Counted from the stretch's first letter, positions 43,405-53,556 are shown. The stretch is DNA of 64,000 nucleotides from Methylosinus sp. Sm6 (GCF_019802345.1 NZ_JAINDZ010000012.1:1-64000), one strand, 5' to 3'. Numbers and translations: made by a program. The notes: generated from the sequence alone by a model not told the origin.

Positions 43405-44939
43405 GGGACGAACTCTCTCTTAGGCGTCTGATCGATGATTTTCGCGCTCGGGCGCTCTTCGCGCAGCTTTGTCGCGATCGCTGCGAATGCGCATCCGATT
43501 GCCGCCATGGTGACGTCGAATCCCAGAAAGACTCGATCGTAGGATGCGATCTCGCCGCTGCGATAGGCCGCCGCGTCGGCGATCGGCAAAGCGGCGAAGG
43601 CGCCGGCGGCGACGACCAGCATCGGCGCCCAGGGCGCGCGGCGCCACGGGAGAAGGGAGACGAGGAACACGGCGATCCATGTGGAAAAAAACATCATAGG
43701 CTCGCCCAGCAGGCGATCAGGGGAGGCGGAAGGAAACAGCCTGTTCGCCCAGAAATACGCCGCCACTGCAATCGGCAATCCGACGATCACGCCGAGATTC
43801 AGCCTCTCGACGAGAAACATTCCGATGCGCGACGTATCGCGTCGGCGCGCGCTGACCGACCACAACACGAGACCTGTTCCGATCGTCGCTGTCGCTGTCG
43901 ACCCGCAAACGAACAGGCCCGCCCGCAGAGCCGCATCGGCGAAGCGACCGACATGCAGACCATACATCGTCATCTGAGTGGCGACGACCGACGAAGGCGG
44001 CGACTGCGGAATCGATCTCCCATCCGGTCCGATGAAGCGCAGCTTGTCATAGCGATAGGCCAATGTTTCCGACGCGTCGCGTGTCAGCTCGATGAGCGTT
44101 CCGATCTCGCCCGGCCGATAGATATCGATCACTCCGGCGCGACCGCCCTCCCAACGCCGCCGCGCTTCCGCGAGCGGCAGCGCGATGGGCGCGAGAGGCG
44201 CAGGGTCCGAGACAGCCGGCGTCGGAGCGACGACACCGGCTTCGGCGAGCAACGCCTGCGCGCGTCCCTGATAAGCGATGTGGATTCCCCAGGGCATATA
44301 GAGGAACATCAAAGTGACCAATCCCGTATAGGTGATGACGAGATGGAAGGGCAAGGCCAGCACGCCGGCGATATTATGGCCGTCGAGCCAGGCGCGCTGA
44401 CGCGTCGCATCGGGCCGAAAGGTGAAAAAGTCGGCGAATATTCGCTTATGCGCGACGACGCCGCTGACGAGCGCGACCAGCATCACGATCGCCGCGAAGC
44501 CGACGAGCAATCGTCCCCAGATCGACGGCATCCGAAGATCGAAGTGGAAATAATAGAGAAAGTCGCCGCCGAGCGTCGCGCGCGCCGGAGAGGGCGCGCC
44601 GGTCGCAGGATCGAGCCATTCGTGAACGAAGCTCGGCTCCTTTCCGGATTTGCGCCAGAGATGAATCTCCGTCGCCGGCTCGCGCGCATTCGGCAAGGTC
44701 ACGCGCCATCGCTCGGCGTCGCCGCCGATCGCTCGAAGACGGCGCAAGGCTGCATCGGCGATTTGCGCATCATCCTTCGCATCGGCGGTGAAGCCGAGCT
44801 CCGGCCTCATCCAATGCGAAATCTCGGAGCGGAAGTAGGTCGCGCTACCGGTGAGAAAAATCGCATAGAGAAGCCAGCCCGCCAGCAGGCCGGCCCAGCC
44901 GTGCAGCCACAGCATCGAACGAAAGAACGATCCGTTCAC
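43401..44939 (-). CDS. PepSY-associated transmembrane protein (siderophore reductase-like)
   Basis: The 512-residue membrane protein has an N-terminal helix after FFRSMLWLHGWAGLLAGWLL and a periplasmic PepSY-type domain. Further helices carry conserved histidines (YFHFDLRMPSIWGRLLVG, LDGHNIAGVLALPFHLVITY and MTMYGLHVGRFADAALR). This is the PepSY_TM family, including FegB/FhuF-like reductases proposed to release iron from siderophores in the periplasm. The start is taken as GTG 44939 behind GGAG. It overlaps the stop of the DUF3649 gene, and the frame is open further upstream without a signal. It is divergent from the receptor at 45562. Confidence 0.88.
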   Translation of the reverse strand: MNGSFFRSMLWLHGWAGLLAGWLLYAIFLTGSATYFRSEISHWMRPELGFTADAKDDAQIADAALRRLRAIGGDAERWRVTLPNAREPATEIHLWRKSGKEPSFVHEWLDPATGAPSPARATLGGDFLYYFHFDLRMPSIWGRLLVGFAAIVMLVALVSGVVAHKRIFADFFTFRPDATRQRAWLDGHNIAGVLALPFHLVITYTGLVTLMFLYMPWGIHIAYQGRAQALLAEAGVVAPTPAVSDPAPLAPIALPLAEARRRWEGGRAGVIDIYRPGEIGTLIELTRDASETLAYRYDKLRFIGPDGRSIPQSPPSSVVATQMTMYGLHVGRFADAALRAGLFVCGSTATATIGTGLVLWSVSARRRDTSRIGMFLVERLNLGVIVGLPIAVAAYFWANRLFPSASPDRLLGEPMMFFSTWIAVFLVSLLPWRRAPWAPMLVVAAGAFAALPIADAAAYRSGEIASYDRVFLGFDVTMAAIGCAFAAIATKLREERPSAKIIDQTPKREFVP

Positions 44940-45238
44940 CACACGCTCCGCGACGCTGAGAGCGCCGCCGCGGCGAACGGAAGCGCGCAGAGCAGAAGCC
45001 CGAGCCATGCGCGAAGCGCGCTCGACGCCGAAAAACACCAGAGGAACGCGCCGACATAGACGACGAAGCTCGTCATCATGCCTGTGAGCACGGCGTCGGC
45101 GCGGGCGTCTCGGGAGGAAATGGAGACAGCGACGACGAACAGCGAGGCGAACGCATAGCCGCCGACGACCGCCGCAACAGTTCGAGAAAAAATCTCGAAC
45201 CGGCGCTTTGCCGCCACGCGATGAAGCAATCTCGACAA
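44936..45238 (-). CDS. DUF3649-family small membrane protein
   Basis: The 100-residue protein has three hydrophobic helices and begins SRLLHRVAAKRRFEIFSRTV, matching DUF3649. It is the first gene of the three-gene iron-uptake operon and starts with TTG at 45238. Its stop overlaps the PepSY gene start. The function is unknown; the neighbourhood points to ferric-siderophore uptake. Confidence 0.78.
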   Translation of the reverse strand: MSRLLHRVAAKRRFEIFSRTVAAVVGGYAFASLFVVAVSISSRDARADAVLTGMMTSFVVYVGAFLWCFSASSALRAWLGLLLCALPFAAAALSASRSVW

Positions 45239-45561
45239 GACGCGCTCACTCCTTCGATTCGTGCTTCGCCTTTCGTGAACGAAGGCGACACGTTTTCGAT
45301 AGTCGGGCGAAACACGAAGCGCGCGCTTGTGCGCTTCGCCATGATCGTGAGCCTAGCGCAGAATTCCAACGATTGCGCCACCGATGATCGTGCGAAGCAG
45401 CTTGTTTGGAAGAGTTCCGTAATAGGCCTTTCGATTCATAGCTTGGAAGCATTCCTCGATCGTGATCGTCATCGCTCGTGATAGAGCGTGATCTCCGCCA
45501 TATCGGCGTCGTTCGCGCCTTCGCCTTCGACGCGCACGCAATCTCGGGGGAGTATTGCGCC
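45239..45561. other. divergent intergenic region of the iron locus with two hairpins
   Basis: The 323 bp between the DUF3649 and receptor starts contain two hairpins. One at 45266-45288 has a TCGCCTT stem and TGAA loop with one bulge. The other at 45315-45338 is CGAAGCGC...GCGCTTCG with 8-base arms. No Fur, Irr or RirA consensus could be assigned by eye. A 39-codon minus-strand frame (45353-45472) has weak support and is not annotated. Confidence 0.5.
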
Positions 45562-47790
45562 ATGTCCCTAATCACATCGCGTCGCATCCGCGCGCTCGAG
45601 CGTCGACACTGTCTCGAATCCATCGCGATCGCTTGTCTGCCGATCGGTATTCTCTCCGTCACGCCGGTCCTTGCGGAAGAGCAGCCGATCGCTCTGGACG
45701 CGATCGATATCGGCGCCGAGCGAACAACGGGTGAGACGCGCAAGACCGACGATAATTCCGCTGTTGTCGCAAGAGGCGGCTCCGCCGCCACCAAGACGAG
45801 CACGCCGCTGCTCGAGACGCCGCAATCGGTGACGGTCGTCACGCGCAAGCAGCTCGATCTCCAAGGTTCGCCGACGATCTACGACGCCTTGCGCTACACG
45901 ACCGGAGTCGGCGGCGAGCGCGGCGTCAATCTCACCGACGATTCCTTCAATCTGCGCGGCTTCGCCGCCGGTCTCGCGAGCGCGCCTATGGCGATCTATC
46001 GCGACGGACTCAAGCAGCTCGGCGGCACTTACGCGGAGCCCTCCGAACCTTACGGATTGGAGCGCGTCGAGGTGATTCGTGGCCCGGCCTCGGTGCTCTA
46101 TGGCCAGATCGCGCCCGGCGGGCTCATCAATCTCGTGACCAAGCGTCCGTCGACGGAGCCGCTCCGCGAGTTGGAAGTGCAGCTCGGCAGCTTCGATCGC
46201 AAGCAGATATCCGGCGACTTTCGCGGCGCGATCGACCCCGCAGGCGTCTGGTCTTATCGTCTGACCGGCCTCTTCCGCGACAGCGACACGATGGTGAGCC
46301 ATGTTCCGGACGATCGCCGCTACATCGCGCCGGCTCTGCGATTCGAGCCCTCGTCCGACACGTCACTGACGCTTCTCGCGCGCTATCAGGACAGTCGCAC
46401 CGCGTTCAATTGGGGCCTGCCGGCGGCCGGAAGCGTCGCGTACAACCTCAACGGCGTCTTGCCGCGGCACGGCTTCACGGGAGAGCCCAATTTCGACAAA
46501 TACACGACCGAGGTCTATGCGGTCGGATATCAGTTCGAGCACCGCTTCAGCGACATGTTCACGGTACGACAGAACTTCAATCGTTGGGGATCGGCGCTCG
46601 AATGGGATTCGGCCTATGGCAGTTCGCTACAGGCGAACGGGCGCTATCTCAACCGCTTCGGCTACAGCCGCCGCGATACCTACGGCAGCTGGACCGTCGA
46701 CAATCAGATCGAGGCGCGCTTCGACACGGGCCCGCTCGAGCACAAGGCGCTCGTCGGACTGGATTATCAAAACTATCGATGGAATTACAAGACCTGGCGC
46801 GGAACGGTCGCGGCGCTCGATCTGTTCAACCCCGTCTATGGCTCGCCGGTCGTCCTCAACTCGACGCCGAACATCGACAGTCTGATTCTGAATGATCAGC
46901 TCGGCGTCTATTTCCAGGATCAGATCAAGCTCGACGGGCGCTGGCTCATCACCGGAGGCGGTCGTCAGGATTGGACGACGCAGACCACTTACGCCTATCG
47001 CGCCGGCACGATCACGCCGAGCAATCAGGACGCCTTCACCGGTCGCGCAGCGCTCATGTATCTCTTCGACGAAGGCGTTTCGCCCTATGCGAGCTACTCC
47101 AGCTCTTTCGAGCCGCAGACGGCGATGGACTACACAGGCGCGCTGCTGAAGGCGAAGACGGGCGAGCAATATGAGCTCGGCTTCAAGCTCCAGCCGCCGG
47201 GCTCCGACTATATGCTGAGCTTCGCCGCCTATCAGCTGACGCAGCAGAATGTCCCGAGCGCCGACCCCGACGCTTCCCATCGTCTGATCAATCCGTCGGC
47301 GCAGATATCGATCGGCGAGGTGCGCTCGCGCGGCTTCGAGCTCGAAGGCAAGGCGACGGTCGATCGAAATCTCGATCTCATCGGCTCCTACACTTTCACC
47401 GAGAACAAGATCATGCAGAGCGCCACCGGCACGCAGGGGCAGTCCATGCCGGGCGTCGCCCGCAACGCTTTCGCGGTCTGGTTCAATTATCGGCCGGACT
47501 TCGCCGCGCGAGAAGCCGAGCTGCTGCAAGGGCTGAGCCTCGGCGCCGGCTTGCGCTACACCGGCCCGAGCTTCTCGCCGCCACTCGCCGCCCCCGGCGT
47601 TGTCTACCGGGTCCCGGATTATGCGGTGCTCGACGCGATGATCGGATATGAGCGCGACAATTGGCGTCTCGCATTGAACGTCTCCAACCTTCTCGACAAC
47701 GCTTATGTCGCCGCCTGCTATTACAGCGCGCCGGAGTGCTTCTATGGCGAGCGACGCAAGCTCGTGGCCACGTTGCGCTATCGTTGGTGA
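45562..47790 (+). CDS. TonB-dependent siderophore receptor
   Basis: The 742-residue outer-membrane receptor has a signal peptide ending TPVLAEE and a plug domain. Plug motifs are TPLLETPQSVTVVTRKQL, TTGVGGERGVNLTDDSFNLR and ERVEVIRGPASVLYGQIAPGG. A 22-strand barrel ends in tryptophan (ATLRYRW). It belongs to the ferrichrome/hydroxamate-type FhuA-FpvA group. The ATG at 45562 follows GGGGAG. It is divergent from the PepSY operon and separated by 198 bp from a convergent sensor kinase gene. Its ligand cannot be read from the sequence. Confidence 0.93.
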   Translation: MSLITSRRIRALERRHCLESIAIACLPIGILSVTPVLAEEQPIALDAIDIGAERTTGETRKTDDNSAVVARGGSAATKTSTPLLETPQSVTVVTRKQLDLQGSPTIYDALRYTTGVGGERGVNLTDDSFNLRGFAAGLASAPMAIYRDGLKQLGGTYAEPSEPYGLERVEVIRGPASVLYGQIAPGGLINLVTKRPSTEPLRELEVQLGSFDRKQISGDFRGAIDPAGVWSYRLTGLFRDSDTMVSHVPDDRRYIAPALRFEPSSDTSLTLLARYQDSRTAFNWGLPAAGSVAYNLNGVLPRHGFTGEPNFDKYTTEVYAVGYQFEHRFSDMFTVRQNFNRWGSALEWDSAYGSSLQANGRYLNRFGYSRRDTYGSWTVDNQIEARFDTGPLEHKALVGLDYQNYRWNYKTWRGTVAALDLFNPVYGSPVVLNSTPNIDSLILNDQLGVYFQDQIKLDGRWLITGGGRQDWTTQTTYAYRAGTITPSNQDAFTGRAALMYLFDEGVSPYASYSSSFEPQTAMDYTGALLKAKTGEQYELGFKLQPPGSDYMLSFAAYQLTQQNVPSADPDASHRLINPSAQISIGEVRSRGFELEGKATVDRNLDLIGSYTFTENKIMQSATGTQGQSMPGVARNAFAVWFNYRPDFAAREAELLQGLSLGAGLRYTGPSFSPPLAAPGVVYRVPDYAVLDAMIGYERDNWRLALNVSNLLDNAYVAACYYSAPECFYGERRKLVATLRYRW

Positions 47791-47988
47791 AGCGCCTGCG
47801 GCGCCACCCTTGGAACAAGGCTGTCGTCGTCGAAAGCACAAGCGACCGCGATCATAGAGCCCGCGTGAGTGCGGAAAACATACAGACTTCACCATTTTCC
47901 ACGCTCGGCTCCGCGCCATACAGGTCACGACCACGTTGAAACGCCGCGCACGGTGATCGCTCCCGCCTAGCCGAACAAATGAAATGGC

Positions 47989-49362
47989 CTACTCGATATC
48001 CGCCGCCGGAAAGGACAATTTGAATGTCGCGCCGCCGTCGGGCGTCGCCTCGAGGATGATGCCGCCGTCATGCGCCTCCATCAGTTCCTTGACGATCGCG
48101 AGACCGAGCCCGGCGCCGGGCTTTGCATCGGTCTTGCGCCAGAACGGCTCGAAGATCAGCTCGCGATCGGCCGCGGCCACGCCTTCTCCATGATCGATCA
48201 CGGTTACTGTAGCGTCGCGGTCGACGCGCACGAGCACTGTGCCTCCTTCCGGCTCGGCGCGCAGCGCATTGTCGATGAGATTGCAGATGATGCTTTCCAG
48301 CGCCTGCCGATCTCCGACGACGACGACCGACGCCGGCGTCGTCTCAAATGCGAGATGGCGCCGGTTCTTGAGCGCCAGCAGCGCATAATCGTCGACGGCC
48401 GCCCGCGCGACTTCGGCGAGATCGACCGAGGTCGCCGCCTCGGATCGGCCCTGCAAGCGTGCAGACGCTAGAAGCTGTTCCACTATCGAGCGAATCCGCC
48501 TTGCATCGCGTTTCATGTCGCCGATGAACCCGGCCTCCTCGGGATGGTTCAGCCGTTCGGTGAGAATAGCGACCGGCGTGCGCAATTCATGCGCGGCGTT
48601 GGCGAGGAAGCGGCGCTGGCGCTTGATGTCGTCGTCGAGGCGTTCGAGCGCCTCGTTCAGCGAGGCGACGAGCGGCCGAATTTCGGATGGCGTTTTGGAG
48701 AGCGACAGGCGCCGGTTGAGCGACTCGAGATCGATCAGCTTGGCTTGTCCGACGAGCGCATCCAAGGACGAGAGTCCGCGCTTCAGCGTCACCCATCCGA
48801 TGATCGCGACGACGATGATCTCGATGAGATGATATCTGATGTCTCCCAGCCCGGCCACATACATCCAGTATGGAAAATCGCGCCATGACGATACGTATCC
48901 ATAGGTCGCGATCTCCAAGGAGCCATGTCGTGTATTCGTCAGAACGAGGGCGCCTTTGAAATCAGTTCCTGGCGCGCCATCGATCCGATAGGACAGGCTG
49001 ATCGGCCTGACGCCGTCCTTGGCCTTGATGCGCGACACGAGCTCCGGCGACGATCCCGGCAATTCCGCCGCCGTTCTCGGGTCGATGACCGCTATGCGAA
49101 GAGACGGCATGAGCTCCATGGACGCCCGCAATTCCGGCGTCGGATCGAGACGCAAAATTCCGTCGGGCACACGCGTGACGGACGCCGCCGCCAGCGCATG
49201 GATTTTCGGAAAGGCGAGGTCGTTCCAATATTCGGGTCCACCGGGAATCACGCCGAACGCGCCGAGAATATGAACGCCGACATGCGTCACGACATAGCCG
49301 GCGACCTGCGCGATCGCGACATAGACCGAGAGCCGCGCCGCGACCGAGCGGAACGGGATCAT
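47989..49362 (-). CDS. two-component sensor histidine kinase
   Basis: The 457-residue kinase has an N-terminal helix and a ~130-residue periplasmic sensor segment. A second helix (EIIVVAIIGWVTLKR, ~195) is followed by a HAMP-like linker. The phosphoacceptor motif is RFLANAAHELRTPVAIL with His near 255. The HATPase domain has NLIDNALRAEP, DHGEGV and GAGLGLAIVKELM. Its ATG overlaps the response-regulator stop (ATGA). It is flanked by two siderophore receptor genes, so sensing of iron, heme or a siderophore is plausible; metal or peptide sensing cannot be excluded. Confidence 0.92.
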   Translation of the reverse strand: MIPFRSVAARLSVYVAIAQVAGYVVTHVGVHILGAFGVIPGGPEYWNDLAFPKIHALAAASVTRVPDGILRLDPTPELRASMELMPSLRIAVIDPRTAAELPGSSPELVSRIKAKDGVRPISLSYRIDGAPGTDFKGALVLTNTRHGSLEIATYGYVSSWRDFPYWMYVAGLGDIRYHLIEIIVVAIIGWVTLKRGLSSLDALVGQAKLIDLESLNRRLSLSKTPSEIRPLVASLNEALERLDDDIKRQRRFLANAAHELRTPVAILTERLNHPEEAGFIGDMKRDARRIRSIVEQLLASARLQGRSEAATSVDLAEVARAAVDDYALLALKNRRHLAFETTPASVVVVGDRQALESIICNLIDNALRAEPEGGTVLVRVDRDATVTVIDHGEGVAAADRELIFEPFWRKTDAKPGAGLGLAIVKELMEAHDGGIILEATPDGGATFKLSFPAADIE

Positions 49363-50036
49363 GCGCTGGCCTCGCTCAAAAGATAGCCGCGCCCCCGCAC
49401 GAGATGAATCTCGACGCGCGCATCGGCGCTTTCGAGCCGCTTGCGCAGGCGGGAAACCAGCGTGTCGAGCGCTCCCGGCGACACGATGTCGTCGAAACCA
49501 TATACTTCTTCCATCAAGATCGAGCGAGCGACCACGCGGTCGATGCGGAGGATGAGCGATTCGAGGAGGGCGAATTCTCGCTTGTGGAGCTTCATCGGAT
49601 TTTCGGCCACGCGAAACTGCTGGTCGCTCGGATCGAAGGACAAGGCGCCGGCCGTGACCTCCGGCAACCTCGAGCCGCTCGGCGACCTCAAACGCGCCCG
49701 CACGCGCGCCATCAGCTCTTCCCCATCGAACGGCTTGACGAGATAATCGTCGGCTCCCGCGTCCAGCCCTTCCACGCGCTCGCGAGGCGCATCGAGCGCC
49801 GTGACCATCATGATCCGCAAGCCTGGCCGCAATTCGCGCAAGGCGGGGAGCGCCTCCACGCCGTCGCCATCCGGCAATCGTCGATCGAGCAGCGTCAGTC
49901 GATAGGGAAATTGCCTCAGCGCCTCGACAGCGTCGGCGAGATTTCCGACATGGTCGCAAGCATATCCGGCCTTCTCCAGCCGCTTGCCGATGAGGCGCGC
50001 CATATCGGCCTCGTCTTCGACGATCAAAATTCGCAT
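49359..50036 (-). CDS. OmpR-family response regulator
   Basis: The 225-residue regulator has a receiver domain with acidic pocket E7-D8-E9, phosphoacceptor D51 (LTLLDRRLPDGDGV) and the conserved lysine in DDYLVKPFDGEEL. The C-terminal winged helix follows (KREFALLESLILR and SRLRKRLESADARVEIHLVR). The ATG at 50036 matches the family N-terminus (MRILIVEDE). It is transcribed with the sensor kinase and is divergent from the receptor at 50263, which is a likely target. Confidence 0.93.
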   Translation of the reverse strand: MRILIVEDEADMARLIGKRLEKAGYACDHVGNLADAVEALRQFPYRLTLLDRRLPDGDGVEALPALRELRPGLRIMMVTALDAPRERVEGLDAGADDYLVKPFDGEELMARVRARLRSPSGSRLPEVTAGALSFDPSDQQFRVAENPMKLHKREFALLESLILRIDRVVARSILMEEVYGFDDIVSPGALDTLVSRLRKRLESADARVEIHLVRGRGYLLSEASA

Positions 50037-50262
50037 TCGCACGCTGCCCGGCGGCAGTCCACTCGGACTCGAAACCAAGCGCAGACTAGAGCGCCACTTT
50101 TCGCTTCGCCACCCGAGACCCTTCATTCTGGAAACTTTCCGAAGCCTTCACCTTGGCAGATTGGTGTAAGGTTCATAAGCGTAACCATGGCTGTCCCGAT
50201 CGGCAGCCACGCCTCCAAGCGTTTGGCGAGCCGGACGAAAATTTGGCCGGAGGCCCTGTCCG

Positions 50263-52575
50263 ATGTCTGTTCTGCTTCGTCACGCGATCTGGGGCGTCGC
50301 CTCGCTGCTGACCACGACCACACTCTCGAACGAGGCAGCCCTCGGGCAAGAAGCAGCGCCATCGGTCTTGCCAGCCGTGAGGGTGGACGCGCCGCAGCAA
50401 AAGATGCAGCAAAGCGGAGCTGCGAGCCGCGCCATTGCGCGAGCGGGGAAGCGGCGTCCGGTTCGCGCGCCATCGCAGGCCGCGCAGAGAAGGGAAAGCC
50501 CTTCCTCGACGACGAACGGTGGTCCCGTGACAGTCGGCGGAGCGCCGAGCGGCGCAGCGACAAGCGTGCAAGGCTATGTCGCGAGCCGGAGTTCCGTCGG
50601 CGCCAAGACCAATGCGTCAATTCTCGAAGTGCCGCAGTCGATTTCGGTCGTCACGCGCCGACAGATGGATGTGCGCAATGTTCAGCGCGAGGGCGAGGCG
50701 TTCCGCTACACGGCGGGCGTCTTCGCAGAGCCTTACGGCGCCGATCCGCGCCCGCTGTTCGACGCGCCGAACATCCGCGGGTTCGAAACCACTACAAACG
50801 GACTTTATCGCGACGGCCTGCGCGAGGCCAATGGCGTCTGGGGTCGCTTCCTCACCGAGTTCTATGGTCTCGAGCGCATCGATGTGCTGAAAGGGCCGTC
50901 CTCGGTGCTTTACGGACAAGGCGGACCCGGCGGCGTCATCGACAAGGTCACGAAGAAGCCTACGGATTACGCGCGCGGCGAAGTCTACATGCAGGGCGGA
51001 AGCTTCGACCGCAAGCAAGGAGCTCTGGATTTCAGTGGTCCCCTGGACGAGGATAAGAGGTTTCTCTATCGCCTTGTTGGCATGGCGCGCGACAGCGATA
51101 CGCAGTTCCGATATGACGGCGACAAGGCGGTTCCCGATATACGCCAATATGTCGCGCCCTCGTTCACATGGCGGCCTTCGGAAGACACGCAGCTCACCAT
51201 TCTGGGCGACTGGCTGCACAACAGAACTGCCGGTCCCTTCACTCTCACCTTGGCCAATCAAACCTATACGCGGATCATGACCGGCGATCCGAGCTTCAAC
51301 AAAAGCGAGTTCACGCAAGGAACGGTCGGCTATCGCTTCGAGCATAGGTTCGACGACGCGCTCTCGTTCCGGCAGAACCTGCGCTACGGCGCGCATGACT
51401 TGAAATACAATAATATGACCGTCTCGAGCCTGACGGCTGCGGGCGTCCTCAATCGCAATGTGTCGATGATCGACGAACAGATCTATTCCTTCGCGCTCGA
51501 CAATGTCGCCGAGGCGAAATTCGCCACTGGTCCGCTCTCGCATACGACGATCGTCGGCATCGATTATCAATCGACGACCTACACGACGCGCACGCGCGCC
51601 GGCGTCGGTCCGACGCTCTCCTTGCTCTCTCCTGTCTACGGGCAGTTCGTGACGCCGCCGACGAGCGTCACCAGCTATGCGCATCAGACCGCGACCCAGC
51701 TCGGATTCTATGGCCAGGACCAGATCAAGCTCGACGATTTCGTGCTGACCGTCGGAGCGCGCTACGATGACGCTCGCTCGACGACGACTAATTATCGTAC
51801 CAGCGCCGTCGCCATCAAAACTGACAATGAGCCGAGCTACCGCGTCGGTCTGAACTATCTCTTCGCTTCTGGCCTCACTCCCTATGTCGGCTATTCGCGC
51901 GCGTTCTTGCCGACGGCGGGAGCGGATTTCAACGGCAATCCTTTCAAGCCGACTTTCGCCGAGCAGTTCGAAGGCGGCCTCAAGTATCAGCCTCTCGATT
52001 TTCCCGGCATGTTCACGATCGCCTATTTCGATTTGACGCAGCAAAATGTTCTGACCGCGGACCCGGCGCGGCCGGCGACCACCTTTAAAGTGCAGACGGG
52101 CGAGGTGAATTCAAACGGTCTCGAGGTTCAAGCAACGCTGAACCCGGCGCCCGGCTTCGACATCATCGCCGCTTTCACGCATAATCCGGTGCGCGTGACC
52201 AAGGACAATTCGAACGCTCAAGGCGTGAGCCTCGTCGGCCGGCGCCCGGCCTATATCGCCAAAGACTATGGCTCGATCTGGGGCGACTACTCGATTCAGG
52301 ACGGGCTTGCGAGAGGCTTCGGTTTTGGCGCGGGCGTGCGCGCCATAGGTCCGACCTATGCGGACGCCGCCAACATGGTGCAGAACAAGGGCTACACGCT
52401 GGTCGACCTCACCTTGCACTATGAGCCGAATCATATCCCGGAGCTCGAGCGCTTCAGGCTGCAATTGAACATCAATAATTTGCTCGACAGGCGGCATATC
52501 GTCTGCACAGCGACGACGAATTGCCAATGGGGCGCAGAGCGCTCGATCGTCGGGTCGATGTTCTATCGTTGGTGA
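50263..52575 (+). CDS. second TonB-dependent siderophore receptor
   Basis: The 770-residue outer-membrane receptor has a signal peptide (to about ALGQEA). A low-complexity alanine/arginine-rich spacer (~45-110) follows, then a plug with SILEVPQSISVVTRRQMD, NIRGFETTTNGLYRDGL and ERIDVLKGPSSVLYGQGGPGG. The barrel ends in tryptophan (GSMFYRW). It belongs to the same siderophore group as the receptor at 45562. The stretch 51679-51769 is mirrored, nearly identical, by a relic at 779-869. It is divergent from the response regulator, 226 bp away. Confidence 0.92.
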   Translation: MSVLLRHAIWGVASLLTTTTLSNEAALGQEAAPSVLPAVRVDAPQQKMQQSGAASRAIARAGKRRPVRAPSQAAQRRESPSSTTNGGPVTVGGAPSGAATSVQGYVASRSSVGAKTNASILEVPQSISVVTRRQMDVRNVQREGEAFRYTAGVFAEPYGADPRPLFDAPNIRGFETTTNGLYRDGLREANGVWGRFLTEFYGLERIDVLKGPSSVLYGQGGPGGVIDKVTKKPTDYARGEVYMQGGSFDRKQGALDFSGPLDEDKRFLYRLVGMARDSDTQFRYDGDKAVPDIRQYVAPSFTWRPSEDTQLTILGDWLHNRTAGPFTLTLANQTYTRIMTGDPSFNKSEFTQGTVGYRFEHRFDDALSFRQNLRYGAHDLKYNNMTVSSLTAAGVLNRNVSMIDEQIYSFALDNVAEAKFATGPLSHTTIVGIDYQSTTYTTRTRAGVGPTLSLLSPVYGQFVTPPTSVTSYAHQTATQLGFYGQDQIKLDDFVLTVGARYDDARSTTTNYRTSAVAIKTDNEPSYRVGLNYLFASGLTPYVGYSRAFLPTAGADFNGNPFKPTFAEQFEGGLKYQPLDFPGMFTIAYFDLTQQNVLTADPARPATTFKVQTGEVNSNGLEVQATLNPAPGFDIIAAFTHNPVRVTKDNSNAQGVSLVGRRPAYIAKDYGSIWGDYSIQDGLARGFGFGAGVRAIGPTYADAANMVQNKGYTLVDLTLHYEPNHIPELERFRLQLNINNLLDRRHIVCTATTNCQWGAERSIVGSMFYRW

Positions 52576-52608
52576 GGCGGCTTGGTCGAGCCTGCCGAGC
52601 TCCCTTGT

Positions 52609-53556
52609 TCAGGGCGCTACCCTCGAATAGCCGGCGATCAATTCCTGCATGATGACGCTCGCAGGCAAGATGGCGTCGAGCAGCCCGAGATTCTGACCGA
52701 CGACAAGGCTGCCGTTCTCGACGTCGCCGTCGACGGCCGCCCCGCGCAAGACGCCACGACCGATCTCGCGGATGCGCTCCGCGGCCTCTTCGGGCGGCAG
52801 TTCCCGTTCGAGGCGCAGCATTTCATCCGTCAGCCGGTTGCGGATGCCGCGCACCCCGTCGCCGGCGCTGACGCCGGTCAGAACGGTGTCGCCTTCCCCG
52901 GCGGCGACGATGGCGTTCTTATAGTTGGCGTGGATCGGACATTCCTCGGCTACCAGGAAGCGGCTTCCGACCTCCACGCCGGCCGCGCCGAGCATGAACG
53001 AAGCGGCGACTCCGCGTCCATCGGCGACGCCGCTCGAATTGATCACGGGGATGGAAATGGCGTCCGCTACCTGGGGTATCAGGGAGAATGTGCCGGTGAG
53101 GCCGAAGATGTGACCGCCGCCGTCGTAACCCTTGACCGAGACGAAATCGACCCCGGCCGCTTCGAACACTTTGGCCTCCGACACCGAGGACGCCTTGCCG
53201 ATCGTCGCGGCGCCGTGGCTCCTGAGCGCTTCGACGTAACGCGGAAGCGTGTCGAAATAGGCGGGAAACGTCTCGATCTCGACGACCCTGATCCCTTGGC
53301 GCAGGGTGATTTCCAGCAGCTTGTCGGCGTCGGGCAGGCAGGTGATGATGTTGAGGCCGAAGGGCGCGTCCGTCAGGGCCCGAGCCGCGCGGATCTCGGC
53401 CTCGAAGACGGCCGGCGGGCAGAAGCCGAGCCCCATGATCCCCAGCCCGCCGGCGTTGGAAACGCTTGCGGCGAGCTTGCTGTCCGACGCCCAGGCCATT
53501 GGCCCTTGAAGAATCGGGTAGCGAATGCCGAGCTTGTCGCAGACAATGTTGGTCAA
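52609..53556 (-). CDS. nitronate monooxygenase-family flavoprotein
   Basis: The 315-residue TIM-barrel FMN protein matches the nitronate monooxygenase/FabK-like family. It has RYPILQGPMAWASDSKLA, NAGGLGIMGLG, VKGYDGGGHI with the family's catalytic-region histidine, and SSGVADGRGVAASFMLGAAG for phosphate binding. The TTG at 53556 has AGGGGA ideally placed; no ATG is available close by. It may oxidise nitronates or act in lipid metabolism, and the two cannot be separated from the sequence. It is divergent from a TetR regulator with a palindrome between them. Confidence 0.87.
   Translation of the reverse strand: MTNIVCDKLGIRYPILQGPMAWASDSKLAASVSNAGGLGIMGLGFCPPAVFEAEIRAARALTDAPFGLNIITCLPDADKLLEITLRQGIRVVEIETFPAYFDTLPRYVEALRSHGAATIGKASSVSEAKVFEAAGVDFVSVKGYDGGGHIFGLTGTFSLIPQVADAISIPVINSSGVADGRGVAASFMLGAAGVEVGSRFLVAEECPIHANYKNAIVAAGEGDTVLTGVSAGDGVRGIRNRLTDEMLRLERELPPEEAAERIREIGRGVLRGAAVDGDVENGSLVVGQNLGLLDAILPASVIMQELIAGYSRVAP

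Noticed and set aside
45353-45472. 39-codon frame ending in a hydrophobic stretch (LRTIIGGAIVGILR)
   Set aside because: No ribosome-binding site or known relatives; kept only as a remark in the intergenic entry.
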